Part shown: one piece after another, positions 5,768 through 14,288 of the stretch
How the letters are laid out: each line of letters opens with the position of its first letter
Numbering within the stretch: position 1 is the stretch's first letter
Origin: Bacteroides sp. CAG:530
GTDB taxonomy: Bacteria; Bacteroidota; Bacteroidia; Bacteroidales; Bacteroidaceae
Reading direction: 5' to 3'
NCBI GenBank assembly: GCA_000434735.1
Contig: FR881203.1
Location: 1 to 32,389 of the forward strand
DNA: 32,389 bases
Notes under the pieces: model-generated
Databases searched by the model: none
Told to the model about the DNA's origin: nothing
What the model saw: only the letters and a program-made list of their open reading frames with translations
Position numbers and translations under genes: made by a program

Positions 5768-7085
5768 GTTGCGCAAGCGGTGTGAACGCCGCTATGAGGA
5801 GCCTCTGCGCCAGCGACTCATGACGCAGGGCGAGCTGGAGGATATGATATGGACTTACTACAGGCATACATCGCCCTCGCTTCAGGAGTATTATTCGCGC
5901 TACACCCCGGAGTGGGAGATTTTCTATGAACACGAGGGCTCTCAGCCGGTGGAATTCATCGGTTTTCTGAAGCGTTACGCTTCTACTTTTTCACGTCATT
6001 ATACGCGCATGGAGCTGGATGTGCCGTACTACATAGGGCGGATGACTCAGACCTTGTCTCGCCGTGCGGAGGTGGAGCAGCTGCGCGAGTGGTTTCTCGA
6101 TAAATGGCATGTTCTGCTAACTACCAAGGAGTTCGATTATCAGTATCGCCACATAGGTGAGCTGTGCGCCGAGTTCGAGTTGCTGAAAGGTGAGAACCAC
6201 GACTTTAAGCCCGGTGACAAGAACTTGACGGGTACCCGCATCCGTTATTTGTTGCTTGATAATCCTGCGCTGTACAGGCAGATAGTGCCTTATGAGAAGA
6301 CGATGGAGAGCAACCGCCAGATACGTCAGTTGGTTGAGGTTCTTGGGCGGAACAGTAGGGGAGAGAAGCTTCGGTTCGAGGCGTTATCGGGGATACAGAA
6401 AGAGCAGCTTGTGCGTCGTGGTGTGCCCAGTGATATAGAGGGCATCGGTTTGGGAGATGATTTGAACCATCTGCTTCCGATAGAGTACTGTAGTCTTTCG
6501 GATGAGGCTCTGTATCCAGAATTCGCTCTGCGCTATGTAGAGAAACGGCTTCAGGTGTTCGACAGCCGTTCGCACGAAGAACCGATGTCGCTTCGTCAGG
6601 GCAAGCGTGCCGTGAGCGGACAGGGACCTTACATAGTCTGTATAGATACCTCCGGCTCAATGAACGGCGAGCGAGAGCGTTTGGCAAAGTCGGCAGTGCT
6701 TGCCATAGCTCGTCTTACGGAGAACACGCACCGCAAGTGTGTAGTAATCAATTTCGCCGAAGAGATTCAGACAATGATTATCCGTGATTTACGTTCTGGT
6801 ATGCCGTCGCTTGTAGACTTCCTGAACCAACGCTTTGACGGAGGAACTAACCTGTTTCCCGCCATCGACGAGTCGATTCGCTTGGTAGACAACAACGGTT
6901 GGAAGCGTTCGGACATAGTATGGATTTCTGATTTCGAGATGCCTCCGCTATCTGATGAATACACCGGCAAGATAGAACGGCTGAAGCGTGCAGGCACTTC
7001 GTTCTACGCCTTGGTGTTCGGCACTCGTCCGGAAACGGACTACCTCGGCGTGTGTCATCGTTATTGGGATATGACTATCCCTTGA
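5703..7085 (+). CDS. VWA-domain protein, ViaA-like partner of the MoxR ATPase
   Basis: A 460-residue protein with a helical N-terminal two-thirds and a C-terminal von Willebrand A domain (about 305-460). The metal-ion-dependent adhesion site is complete: DTSGS (315-319), T382 in FDGGTNL and D410 in WISDFE. This is the architecture of ViaA, which stimulates the ATPase of RavA in E. coli. The gene starts inside the end of the ATPase gene. I kept the ATG at 5703 because residues 1-45 are rich in charged helices typical of the family and no later ATG has better context. No signal peptide or membrane segment is visible. Confidence 0.87.
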   Translation: MPIEKRTRNIRLKDLKATYLDELRKRCERRYEEPLRQRLMTQGELEDMIWTYYRHTSPSLQEYYSRYTPEWEIFYEHEGSQPVEFIGFLKRYASTFSRHYTRMELDVPYYIGRMTQTLSRRAEVEQLREWFLDKWHVLLTTKEFDYQYRHIGELCAEFELLKGENHDFKPGDKNLTGTRIRYLLLDNPALYRQIVPYEKTMESNRQIRQLVEVLGRNSRGEKLRFEALSGIQKEQLVRRGVPSDIEGIGLGDDLNHLLPIEYCSLSDEALYPEFALRYVEKRLQVFDSRSHEEPMSLRQGKRAVSGQGPYIVCIDTSGSMNGERERLAKSAVLAIARLTENTHRKCVVINFAEEIQTMIIRDLRSGMPSLVDFLNQRFDGGTNLFPAIDESIRLVDNNGWKRSDIVWISDFEMPPLSDEYTGKIERLKRAGTSFYALVFGTRPETDYLGVCHRYWDMTIP

Positions 7086-7112
7086 TGCGCCGAGGTAGTG
7101 GGGTTAATTAGT
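7040..7112 (+). terminator. Nested-hairpin terminator overlapping the viaA-like stop codon
   Basis: An 11-bp perfect inverted repeat, CTACCTCGGCG (7040-7050) and CGCCGAGGTAG (7088-7098), encloses a second hairpin GGGATA-TGAC-TATCCC (7066-7081). The TGA stop (7083-7085) lies between the inner hairpin and the outer right arm. A T-rich run follows. It separates this operon from the convergent recQ, which ends at 7117. Confidence 0.6.
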
Positions 7113-7116
7113 AATT

Positions 7117-9045
7117 TTACTTTTTATTGTCCGGAAGATGTAGTTTACCGTCGGTTTGCTCTATTTGGTTTTCCGACATCAAAAACGATAGTACCTCTTG
7201 TACTGCGTCTTTGTAGTCTATGGTGATGGATTGTACCAACTGCTTGGGCGTTTGTGCCCCCTCGGTTTCCAGTAGACGGAATATCTCGTCTCTTACGTCT
7301 TCGAATACTCCCAAGCGTAAGCCCGACTCGTGTTTCTTTAGACATACATCGCACTGACCGCAGTTGTGCTCGTTCTTCTCTCCGAAGTAATACAGCAACA
7401 TGCGGCTACGGCACTTGTCGTCGGTATCGGCATAGTCTATCATCGCCTTGATGCGCTTTTCGTAACTTGCCTTACGGTCTTCGTACACCTCTTTGCTTAG
7501 TACTATGCGGTCGCTGTCTTGGCGTTCGCGCGTGTATATAATATAAGGTGTCTTTTTGCCGGGGATGTAGTGCAGTACGTGCTGTCGGGTTAGGGTGATG
7601 AGTATGCTGTACACCTGCTGCCGTGTAAGTCCGCTGCGTTTGGCCAGTGTATCTTCGTCTATGTAGGCATAGTCGCTGAACAGCCCTGTGTACGAACGCA
7701 GTATCACGCGGATAAGTTTCTCCGTGTCGGGATCTTTCTCGTTGATGTAGTATAGCTCGTCTCGGCGCAGGGTGAATATCACTCGCGAGGCGTTGTCTTG
7801 TTCGTCGGTATATTCCAGGTATCCGGCACGGGTGAGTATCTTCAGTGCGCTGTCTACCTGTATGGGGAAGTGCTTGAAGTTACGACAAAACTCGTCGATG
7901 TTGAACGCTTTGGTGCATCCCAGTCCGTCGCCCATCGCCATCTGATAGTAGTAGTTTATCTGTTCGTATACTTTGCGGATGTAATCTTTTTCGGGGAAGG
8001 TGTCTGCTATTCGTTTGCTCATTATGCCATTGTCGGTCTTGGCGTATAGCAGTACGGCATACGCTTTCAGCCCGTCGCGTCCGGCTCTTCCGGCTTCTTG
8101 GAAATATGCTTCGGGCGAGTCGGGCATGTCTATGTGTACAACGAGTCGCACGTCGGGTTTGTCGATACCCATACCGAAGGCGTTGGTGGCTACCATTACT
8201 CGCTGTTGTCCGCTAACCCAACTCTTCTGACGGGTGTCTTTATCATCGTTGCTGAGTCCGGCATGGTAGAAAGTGGCGGATATGCCGTTGGTGTTGAGCC
8301 ACTGTGCGGTTTCTTTGGTTCTTTTCCGGCTTCGGGTGTAGACGATGGCAGAGCCTGTTACGCTCTGTAGTATGTGCAGCAGTTCTTCGGCCTTGTTGTC
8401 GGTGCGGCGAACTATGTACGCCAAGTTTTTCCGCTCGAAACTCATGCGGAACACATTTGGCGTACTGAAGCCGAGTTGCTTCTGTATGTCGTCTACCACT
8501 TCTGGGGTAGCAGTAGCTGTCAGTGCCAGTACGGGCACACCGGGCAGCAGTTCTCTAATCTGTGATATCTTGAGGTAAGCCGGACGGAAGTCGTATCCCC
8601 ATTGCGATATGCAGTGCGACTCGTCTACCGTAATCATGCTTACGTTCATGCTTTTCAGCTTGGTGCGGAAAATCTCGGAGTCGAGTCGTTCGGGCGAAAT
8701 ATACAGAAACTTATAGTCGCCGAAGATGCAGTTTTCTAGCGTTATTACAATCTCCTCGCGCGTCATGCCAGAGTATACAGCAGTAGCCTTTATGCCTCTG
8801 CTCTTTAGGTTCTGCACCTGGTCTTTCATCAAGGCTATGAGGGGCGTCACCACAAGGCACAGTCCGGGCTTGGCAAGAGCCGGCACCTGGAATGTGATTG
8901 ACTTTCCGCCTCCCGTGGGCATCAGTCCCAGAGTGTCTTGGCCATTGCCGATACTGCAAATGATGTCTTCCTGTATTCCGCGGAAGCTATCATATCCCCA
9001 GTACTGTTTCAGTATATCTTTATAGACAGAAGCGTCGGCAGCCAT
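7117..9045 (-). CDS. recQ: RecQ-family ATP-dependent DNA helicase
   Basis: A 642-residue superfamily 2 helicase with 3'-5' unwinding activity expected. Walker A is TGGGKS (44-49), the DExH box DESH (141-144) is followed by the RecQ aromatic loop SQWGYDFRP, and the second RecA domain ends with the arginine motif EAGRAGRDG. The four zinc cysteines are C545, C562, C565 and C568. The domain order is not that of E. coli RecQ. About 165 residues containing a winged-helix-like piece (around 460-500) come before the zinc module, and only 75 residues follow it, so no C-terminal HRDC domain exists. It starts 13 bases after the recJ stop, forming a recJ-recQ operon; the two act together in resection and fork processing. 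Confidence 0.93.
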   Translation of the reverse strand: MAADASVYKDILKQYWGYDSFRGIQEDIICSIGNGQDTLGLMPTGGGKSITFQVPALAKPGLCLVVTPLIALMKDQVQNLKSRGIKATAVYSGMTREEIVITLENCIFGDYKFLYISPERLDSEIFRTKLKSMNVSMITVDESHCISQWGYDFRPAYLKISQIRELLPGVPVLALTATATPEVVDDIQKQLGFSTPNVFRMSFERKNLAYIVRRTDNKAEELLHILQSVTGSAIVYTRSRKRTKETAQWLNTNGISATFYHAGLSNDDKDTRQKSWVSGQQRVMVATNAFGMGIDKPDVRLVVHIDMPDSPEAYFQEAGRAGRDGLKAYAVLLYAKTDNGIMSKRIADTFPEKDYIRKVYEQINYYYQMAMGDGLGCTKAFNIDEFCRNFKHFPIQVDSALKILTRAGYLEYTDEQDNASRVIFTLRRDELYYINEKDPDTEKLIRVILRSYTGLFSDYAYIDEDTLAKRSGLTRQQVYSILITLTRQHVLHYIPGKKTPYIIYTRERQDSDRIVLSKEVYEDRKASYEKRIKAMIDYADTDDKCRSRMLLYYFGEKNEHNCGQCDVCLKKHESGLRLGVFEDVRDEIFRLLETEGAQTPKQLVQSITIDYKDAVQEVLSFLMSENQIEQTDGKLHLPDNKK

Positions 9046-9058
9046 GTGGTGTATCTCC

Positions 9059-10780
9059 TTAGTGACGGCTTGGTTTTATGTCTTCTATCTGCAGCTGCAC
9101 GTCGCCCCGTTTGTGGGTGTTTTCTTCTATGGTGTAGCAGATGTTGAACGATTGTTTGGTCTTGATGTAGCGTGCCTGCGAGCTTTGTCCGAAGGCGATA
9201 CCGTTCATCACGTTGTTCGATTTGTTGTCTACCAACTCCAGCTTGATGTGCTCCTGGTCTCGTCCTACTACCTTACTTGTACCATAGTCGTACACATTTA
9301 GCGTAGCAAATACAGGCTTCAGGTTATCAGGACCGAAGGGGTTAAACTTCTTCAGGTCGAAGAAGAACTTCGGAGTAATGTCTCTGAAGTCGAGCTGCGC
9401 ATCTATGTTAATAGTAGCGTTAGTCTGCTCTGGTAGAATATGATTCGTAACGTACTCTTCGAAACGCTTTCTGAATTCGGGCACGTTCTCTACCTTCATT
9501 GATAGTCCCGCAGCATACGTATGTCCGCCGAAGTTTTCAAGCAAGTCGCGGCAACTCTCTATGGCCTTATACACGTCGAATCCGGAAACTGAGCGTGCAG
9601 AACCTGTAGCCAAGTCATCGGTGCGTGTAAGTACCACTGCCGGACGGTAATAAATCTCCGTCAGGCGCGAAGCCACTATACCTATCACTCCCTTGTGCCA
9701 AGCCTCGTTGAATATCACTATAGAGCGTTGCTCATTAAGATGCTCTATGCTCTCCACAATCTTGTTGGCCTCTTCGGTCATGTTCTTGTCGAGGTCCTTT
9801 CGGGTTTCGTTATATCGGTTAATGCGGTTACTCTTTTCCAACGCTTGCTTGAAATCTTTTTCAATGAGCAAGTCTACCGCCTCTTTACCATTTTGTATGC
9901 GTCCTGAAGCGTTGATGCGTGGACCTATCTTAAACACGATGTCGCTCATAGTGATTTCGCGTTCTGCCAGTCCGCACACATCTATTATAGCCTTCAGTCC
10001 GATGCTCGGGTTAGAGTTGAGCTGCTTCAATCCGTGATAAGCCAACACACGGTTTTCGCCCATGATAGGCACAATGTCCGAAGCGATGCTAACCGCCACC
10101 AAGTCGAGCAGGGGAGTAAGCTGATGGAAGTCGATGCCGTTGCTCTTGGCAAACGCCTGCATCAATTTGAAACCTACACCGCATCCCGACAAGTGATTGT
10201 AAGGATAAGTAGAGTCGAAGCGTTTGGGGTTAAGAATGGCCACTGCCGGTGGTAGAACCTCATCGGGCACATGATGGTCGCAGATAATGAAGTCTATGCC
10301 TCTCTCTTTGGCGTAAGCTATCTCTTCTACCGCCTTAATGCCACAGTCTAACACAATGATAAGCGTCACGCCTGTTTCGGCGGCATAGTCTATACCTTTA
10401 GTCGACACTCCATAACCCTCGTTGTAACGGTCGGGTATGTAGTAGTCGATGTTAGAATAGAATTGCTGTATGAACTTATACACCAGTGCTACGGCTGTTG
10501 TGCCGTCTACATCGTAGTCTCCATACACCAGGATGCGTTCTTTACGACCCATAGCCTGATTGAGTCTGTCTACCGCTATGTCCATATCTTTCATCATGAA
10601 CGGGTCTATCAGCTCATTAAGCTGCGGGCGGAAAAACCGCTTGGCTTCGGCTGCCGAGTCTATGCCTCTTTCTTGCAGCAAGCGGCATAGAATGGGGCTT
10701 ATGCCTATCTCTTTAGATAGTGCTCTGGCCGCTTCTCTTTCTTCTTGTGTAGGAGGTTGGTAATTCCATTTGTAATTCAT
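9059..10780 (-). CDS. recJ: Single-stranded-DNA-specific exonuclease RecJ
   Basis: A 573-residue DHH-family exonuclease that degrades single-stranded DNA 5' to 3' in recombination and base-excision repair. Metal-binding motifs are visible in order: GDYDVDG (D88, D90, D92), LDCG near 145, CDHH (D168-H170), the SGCGVGFKL segment, GPRINASGR (286-294), and the DHHA1 motif GGHTYAAGLS (418-427). The C-terminal 130 residues form the OB-fold that grips DNA. Length matches the family. It is the first gene of a two-gene operon with recQ. No clear TAnnTTTG box was found in the 130 bases upstream. Confidence 0.95.
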   Translation of the reverse strand: MNYKWNYQPPTQEEREAARALSKEIGISPILCRLLQERGIDSAAEAKRFFRPQLNELIDPFMMKDMDIAVDRLNQAMGRKERILVYGDYDVDGTTAVALVYKFIQQFYSNIDYYIPDRYNEGYGVSTKGIDYAAETGVTLIIVLDCGIKAVEEIAYAKERGIDFIICDHHVPDEVLPPAVAILNPKRFDSTYPYNHLSGCGVGFKLMQAFAKSNGIDFHQLTPLLDLVAVSIASDIVPIMGENRVLAYHGLKQLNSNPSIGLKAIIDVCGLAEREITMSDIVFKIGPRINASGRIQNGKEAVDLLIEKDFKQALEKSNRINRYNETRKDLDKNMTEEANKIVESIEHLNEQRSIVIFNEAWHKGVIGIVASRLTEIYYRPAVVLTRTDDLATGSARSVSGFDVYKAIESCRDLLENFGGHTYAAGLSMKVENVPEFRKRFEEYVTNHILPEQTNATINIDAQLDFRDITPKFFFDLKKFNPFGPDNLKPVFATLNVYDYGTSKVVGRDQEHIKLELVDNKSNNVMNGIAFGQSSQARYIKTKQSFNICYTIEENTHKRGDVQLQIEDIKPSRH

Positions 10781-10905
10781 TATATATGTTTTTTTCTTTT
10801 TTCCTGCGTATGTGGATGTACGTCTGTGTGGCCTGTGCGGAATGTTACGTCGCTCTGACCTATGAGTAGTAGACCTATCCAGTTTGTAAAATTAAGAAAA
10901 AAGAA

Positions 10906-10957
10906 ACGAAAAAAGGACTGATTGCCGATTTATTTTAGGCAATCAGTCCTTTTTATT
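10906..10957. terminator. Bidirectional rho-independent terminator
   Basis: A 16-bp stem, AAAAGGACTGATTGCC (10911-10926) with GGCAATCAGTCCTTTT (10938-10953), around an 11-base loop. A-runs stand on the left and T-runs on the right. It can end the leftward peptidase transcript, whose last stop is at 10982, and would also stop rightward readthrough. The recJ promoter must lie to its left. Confidence 0.85.
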
Positions 10958-10981
10958 TAGAATCTGTCTAACTTTTCGTTA

Positions 10982-12178
10982 TTAGAGACCGAGTTTCTTA
11001 GCGATAGCTGCAGGGATAGCGTCTTTGTGAATCAAGATGTTCATGGTTTTGTAAGCCACGAATGCTTTTGATACGTACCAGATGCCTTTGTATTTACCAG
11101 AAGTACCCCAAGAGTTCTTCACCATGAAGTATTCTTTGCCAGTCTGGTCTTTAGCTAAACCGTAAATCATCATACCATGGTCGTCGGTAGTTTCCCAGTT
11201 GTCGAATGCAGTCTGACGCATTTCCTGAGTGATAGTCATTTCAGGCATTGGTTTGCTTGTCATTTCTTTCACTTTGTCGGTTTTGCTCATACCCAACCAG
11301 CGTGCCATATCAGAGCCAGCCAAGTCTGCACCCTTTTCCATGTCAGGGCATACAGCGATACCGTTGCGTGAGAAACCGGCTTCACTTACGTCGGCACCCC
11401 ATGCGAATGTGTAACCGTTTCTTACGGCGCTGTCCATTACTTCCATAAACTCATCGAGAGGCAAGTTGTATCCCGGAGCGTTACGCCAGTTGTCTTCTAC
11501 CTCGATGATGAACGGTTTGTAGAATGGGTGGTGAGAGAATGAAGTAAGCGATACATAGTCGTCCATGTTCAATCCCAACACTTGGTCAGCGAAAGTTCTC
11601 GGAGTGTAAGTCTTGCCTTTATAAGTAAATTCTTTCGGGCATTCTCCCAAGTAAGTGTCATAGATAGACGACAAACCTTTTTTCCATACCGGAGTAAGTT
11701 TGCTGAACTTGCCTTTAGCGATAGCGTTTACATAACCGTCGGCTACAGCGTCAAGTTCGTTGTGCACGTGCATAGAGTCGCCGTACATGATACCCGGCAT
11801 AGCTTCCTGCGGTACCATACCGTATTGACTGTAGCAAGCTACGAAATCTTCGAAGCTTCCGCCCGGAGCGAAAGAAGAAGATCCGTGATAGCGTACGTAG
11901 TTAACGGCGCGGTCTTCCATTGTTTTGTGTACGATGAACATTTCAGAGAGGTCGAATTCGCCTTTGCCAAGACGGAGCAATTCTGATTCAAAGAAACCTA
12001 CGCTTGAGAACGACCAGCATGTGCTAGAACGGTTCTGGTTCTTTATTGATGTGATAGGGTTCTCTTTCACTGTAGTGAATACAAAGCCTTCGTTTGCCTT
12101 GTCGGTTTTCTTAGGAGTCTTGGCGTATGCGTTGCCAAAGCAGATACCTAATGCTAAAATAGCGATGAGTTTGTTCAT
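10982..12178 (-). CDS. Secreted C1-family aminopeptidase (bleomycin hydrolase / PepC-like)
   Basis: A 398-residue papain-clan cysteine peptidase with a signal peptide (MNKLIAILALGICFGNAYA, cut near residue 19-20). The catalytic residues are Q48 or the nearby oxyanion Gln in KNQNRSSTCWSF, C54, H334 in TDDHGMMIYG, and N355 in VKNSWG. It resembles bleomycin hydrolase/aminopeptidase C, which trims amino acids from peptide N-termini. The usual PepC is cytosolic, but this version is exported, as is common in Bacteroides, so it likely acts in the periplasm on peptides. It lies 46 bases downstream of the Xaa-Pro aminopeptidase gene on the same strand and ends before a strong terminator. Confidence 0.9.
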   Translation of the reverse strand: MNKLIAILALGICFGNAYAKTPKKTDKANEGFVFTTVKENPITSIKNQNRSSTCWSFSSVGFFESELLRLGKGEFDLSEMFIVHKTMEDRAVNYVRYHGSSSFAPGGSFEDFVACYSQYGMVPQEAMPGIMYGDSMHVHNELDAVADGYVNAIAKGKFSKLTPVWKKGLSSIYDTYLGECPKEFTYKGKTYTPRTFADQVLGLNMDDYVSLTSFSHHPFYKPFIIEVEDNWRNAPGYNLPLDEFMEVMDSAVRNGYTFAWGADVSEAGFSRNGIAVCPDMEKGADLAGSDMARWLGMSKTDKVKEMTSKPMPEMTITQEMRQTAFDNWETTDDHGMMIYGLAKDQTGKEYFMVKNSWGTSGKYKGIWYVSKAFVAYKTMNILIHKDAIPAAIAKKLGL

Positions 12179-12224
12179 TGGTTTTGGTTTTTTAGGGTTG
12201 TTTTTTATGGTTTTGTTTTTATGA

Positions 12225-13616
12225 TTATTCGTTCATTATCTTCTCTACCTCTTCAGGAGTGATAGGAATATGTTTTTCGCCGGTGAAGCGTGAGCCGTTG
12301 GCGGTGATTAGCAAGTCGTCTTCCAAGCGGATGCCTCCGAAGTCTTTGTACTTGTCGATAGCGTCAAAGTCGAGGAAGTCGGCGCAAGTTTTTTCTGCTC
12401 TCCATTTATCTATCAGGGCAGGTATGAAGTAGCATCCCGGTTCGTCGGTGATGACGAATCCTTCTTGCAGGCGGCGTCCCATACGCAGTGAAGCCAATCC
12501 GAATTGGTCTGACGGACGAATCTCATCGTCATAGCCTACGTAAATCTGTCCCAGGTCTTCCATATCGTGTACGTCGATGCCCATCATATGGCCTAATCCG
12601 TGAGGTAGGAACAATGCGTGTGCTCCGGCTGCTACAGCCTCGTCTACATTGCCTTTCATCAAGCCGAGGTCTTTCAGTCCTTGAGCCAACACCTTACATA
12701 CCTCCAAGTGTACAGATTTGTAAGTAACGCCCGGACGAGCCATTTCGAGAGCCTTGCCGTGGCAAGCCAATACTATATTGTATACATCCAGTTGGCGAGG
12801 AGTGAACTTTCCGCCTACGGGTACTGTACGTGTGTGGTCAGAGCAATAGTTGGTTACGCTTTCAGCACCTGCGTCGGTCAGCATCAGTCGTCCTGCTTCA
12901 AGAATGTGACTATGGTCGTGGTTATGCAGAGTCTGTCCGTTCTGAGTAAGGATAGTAGCGAACGAAACCATGTTTCCGTAAGATGAAGCTATGCCATCCA
13001 ATATTCCGGCGATGTACTGTTCTGATACTCCAGGTTTGCATAGGCGCATTGCAGCGGTATGCATTTCGTAACCGATGTTGCAAGCCTTGTCTATCTCTTC
13101 TATTTCGCACGCCTCTTTTACCGATCGCAGTGCTACTACAGCCTTAATCAGCTCTACCGATGCGTGCTGGCGAGTCATAGAAGCGCGAATACCTGTCAGG
13201 TCTTCCAGAAGCATCATGTTATCGTGGCGATAAGGCGGAAGGAAGTGTATTTTACGGCGTTGTGAGATAGCCTTGCCCACCACCTCTTTCAGTCGTGCGA
13301 AAGGTGCGCTTTTGCTTACGCCCACTCTTGCTGCCAAATCCTTTACGCTGGGCTGCGGACCCATCCAGATGATGTCGTCCATTGTAACGTCGTCACCGAA
13401 GAACATGTCTTCTCCAGATTCCACGTCAATCACGCCGGCATATCCCGGGTGGTTATGTCCGAAGAAATAAAGGAATGTACTGTCTTGTCGGAATTTATAC
13501 GTATTGTCCGGGAAGTTGGCCGGAGCCTCATTGTTTCCTAAAATCAGAATCAGTCCGCTGCTCACTTTTTCTCTAAGTGCTTTGCGGCGGTTAATGTATA
13601 CAGACGAATCGAACAT
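12225..13616 (-). CDS. pepP: Xaa-Pro aminopeptidase, M24B family
   Basis: A 463-residue two-metal aminopeptidase that removes the first residue from peptides with proline in second place. The N-terminal domain (1-165) is the creatinase-like cap and the C-terminal domain the pita-bread fold. All five metal ligands are visible: D248 in LTDAGAES, D260 in CSDHTRT, H343 in HGLGHMMG, E392 in TDEPGCYF and E432 in GGIRLEDD. There is no signal peptide, so it is cytosolic. Together with the downstream exported aminopeptidase it forms a peptide-recycling pair. A -7 box (13659-13666) is located 43 bases before the start. Confidence 0.93.
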   Translation of the reverse strand: MFDSSVYINRRKALREKVSSGLILILGNNEAPANFPDNTYKFRQDSTFLYFFGHNHPGYAGVIDVESGEDMFFGDDVTMDDIIWMGPQPSVKDLAARVGVSKSAPFARLKEVVGKAISQRRKIHFLPPYRHDNMMLLEDLTGIRASMTRQHASVELIKAVVALRSVKEACEIEEIDKACNIGYEMHTAAMRLCKPGVSEQYIAGILDGIASSYGNMVSFATILTQNGQTLHNHDHSHILEAGRLMLTDAGAESVTNYCSDHTRTVPVGGKFTPRQLDVYNIVLACHGKALEMARPGVTYKSVHLEVCKVLAQGLKDLGLMKGNVDEAVAAGAHALFLPHGLGHMMGIDVHDMEDLGQIYVGYDDEIRPSDQFGLASLRMGRRLQEGFVITDEPGCYFIPALIDKWRAEKTCADFLDFDAIDKYKDFGGIRLEDDLLITANGSRFTGEKHIPITPEEVEKIMNE

Positions 13617-13658
13617 AATTTATAATTGTTTTAAGTTCCGTTTTTCTTTAATGTGTCG

Positions 13659-13666
13659 CAAATTTA
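13659..13666 (-). promoter_or_regulatory. Promoter -7 box of the pepP operon
   Basis: On the minus strand TAAATTTG fits TAnnTTTG and would start a leader of about 36 bases before the ATG at 13616. No convincing -33 element was found upstream. Confidence 0.5.
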
Positions 13667-13695
13667 GCAAAATTCATTGAATATTCTAATTAGAA

Positions 13696-13935
13696 TCATA
13701 TAAATGAAATATTTCCTTTCTGGAATGGGCTTGTGTGTTTGTTTTTCATTGTAAAACTGTACCTATTGGTATACACATTTCTCTTGTGTTTGCTGGCTCC
13801 TAATCTTAAGCCCGTGCCTTGGTAAGGAAAGACGACTTGGTATTCACCTTGATGAGACCTCCCATGGTATTGCGAGCATATTGATATAGGGAATATTGTC
13901 CATATACAGACCGATGTAACCCGATGCATCGGATA
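13696..13935 (-). pseudogene. Decayed TonB-dependent receptor fragment (plug domain)
   Basis: Read leftward, three frames together spell parts of a TonB-dependent receptor plug: SDASGYIGLYMDNIPYINM (about 13877-13935), then RNTMGGLIKVNTKSSF (13827-13874), then PYQGTGLRLGAS (about 13785-13826). This order (VDNIPY, then GRNTMGGLIKVxTKSPF, then YQGTxLxLGA) matches the plug of BtuB/FecA-like receptors. The stretch normally between the first two, which ends in RGPQGTLYG, is missing, and a frameshift separates the last two. It is therefore a pseudogene remnant. It is not a piece of the SusC-like gene at 30468, which has a different plug. The longest frame here (77 codons) is only one shard. Confidence 0.65.
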
Positions 13936-14162
13936 TCTTTCTATTTTTTTTCAGGCTACAAAGTAAGTGGGAATTCTTGGAAAATTAGACGATTTAAATA
14001 CTATCTACTTCTATGTAAAGCCATAAATGACAGAGTTTATATACAAATCTGGCAGGGATGAGGACATCTGTTTTGTCTACATGTAGCAGTGCTTGTTTGT
14101 GCCGAACTCGTATTCCATACACTATTGTCAGAAGCTGATAATTATACGCATCATTTTCTATT
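13936..14162. other. Intergenic DNA before the utilization locus
   Basis: No gene is visible. The stretch may hold the operator of the downstream locus, whose HTCS regulator is encoded at 26064-30092, but no repeat shared with the susC upstream region could be identified by eye. Confidence 0.4.
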
Positions 14163-14170
14163 TATCTTTG
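14163..14170 (+). promoter_or_regulatory. Promoter -7 box of the eight-gene enzyme operon
   Basis: TATCTTTG fits TAnnTTTG exactly. Transcription would start near 14176 and give a leader of about 110 bases that contains the hairpin at 14221-14254. No -33 TTTG lies at the normal distance, as expected if an activator such as the HTCS is needed. Confidence 0.5.
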
Positions 14171-14220
14171 CCGTATGATAAACTTGAATCGGTAAGAATG
14201 ATAACAGGATAACAAGTAAA

Positions 14221-14258
14221 AGGAAGTTTCCTGTTCAGATGCAGGAAGCTTCCTTTAT
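14221..14258 (+). promoter_or_regulatory. Strong leader hairpin before the first enzyme gene
   Basis: AGGAAGTTTCCTG (14221-14233) pairs with CAGGAAGCTTCCT (14242-14254) over 13 positions, one of them a G-U wobble, around an 8-base loop. It is followed by TTATTAAA. It lies between the -7 box and the ATG at 14289. It could be a weak terminator acting as attenuator, an RNA stability element, or a 5' barrier to readthrough. Confidence 0.5.
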
Positions 14259-14288
14259 TAAACTGACAACATTAATTATAATAATATC

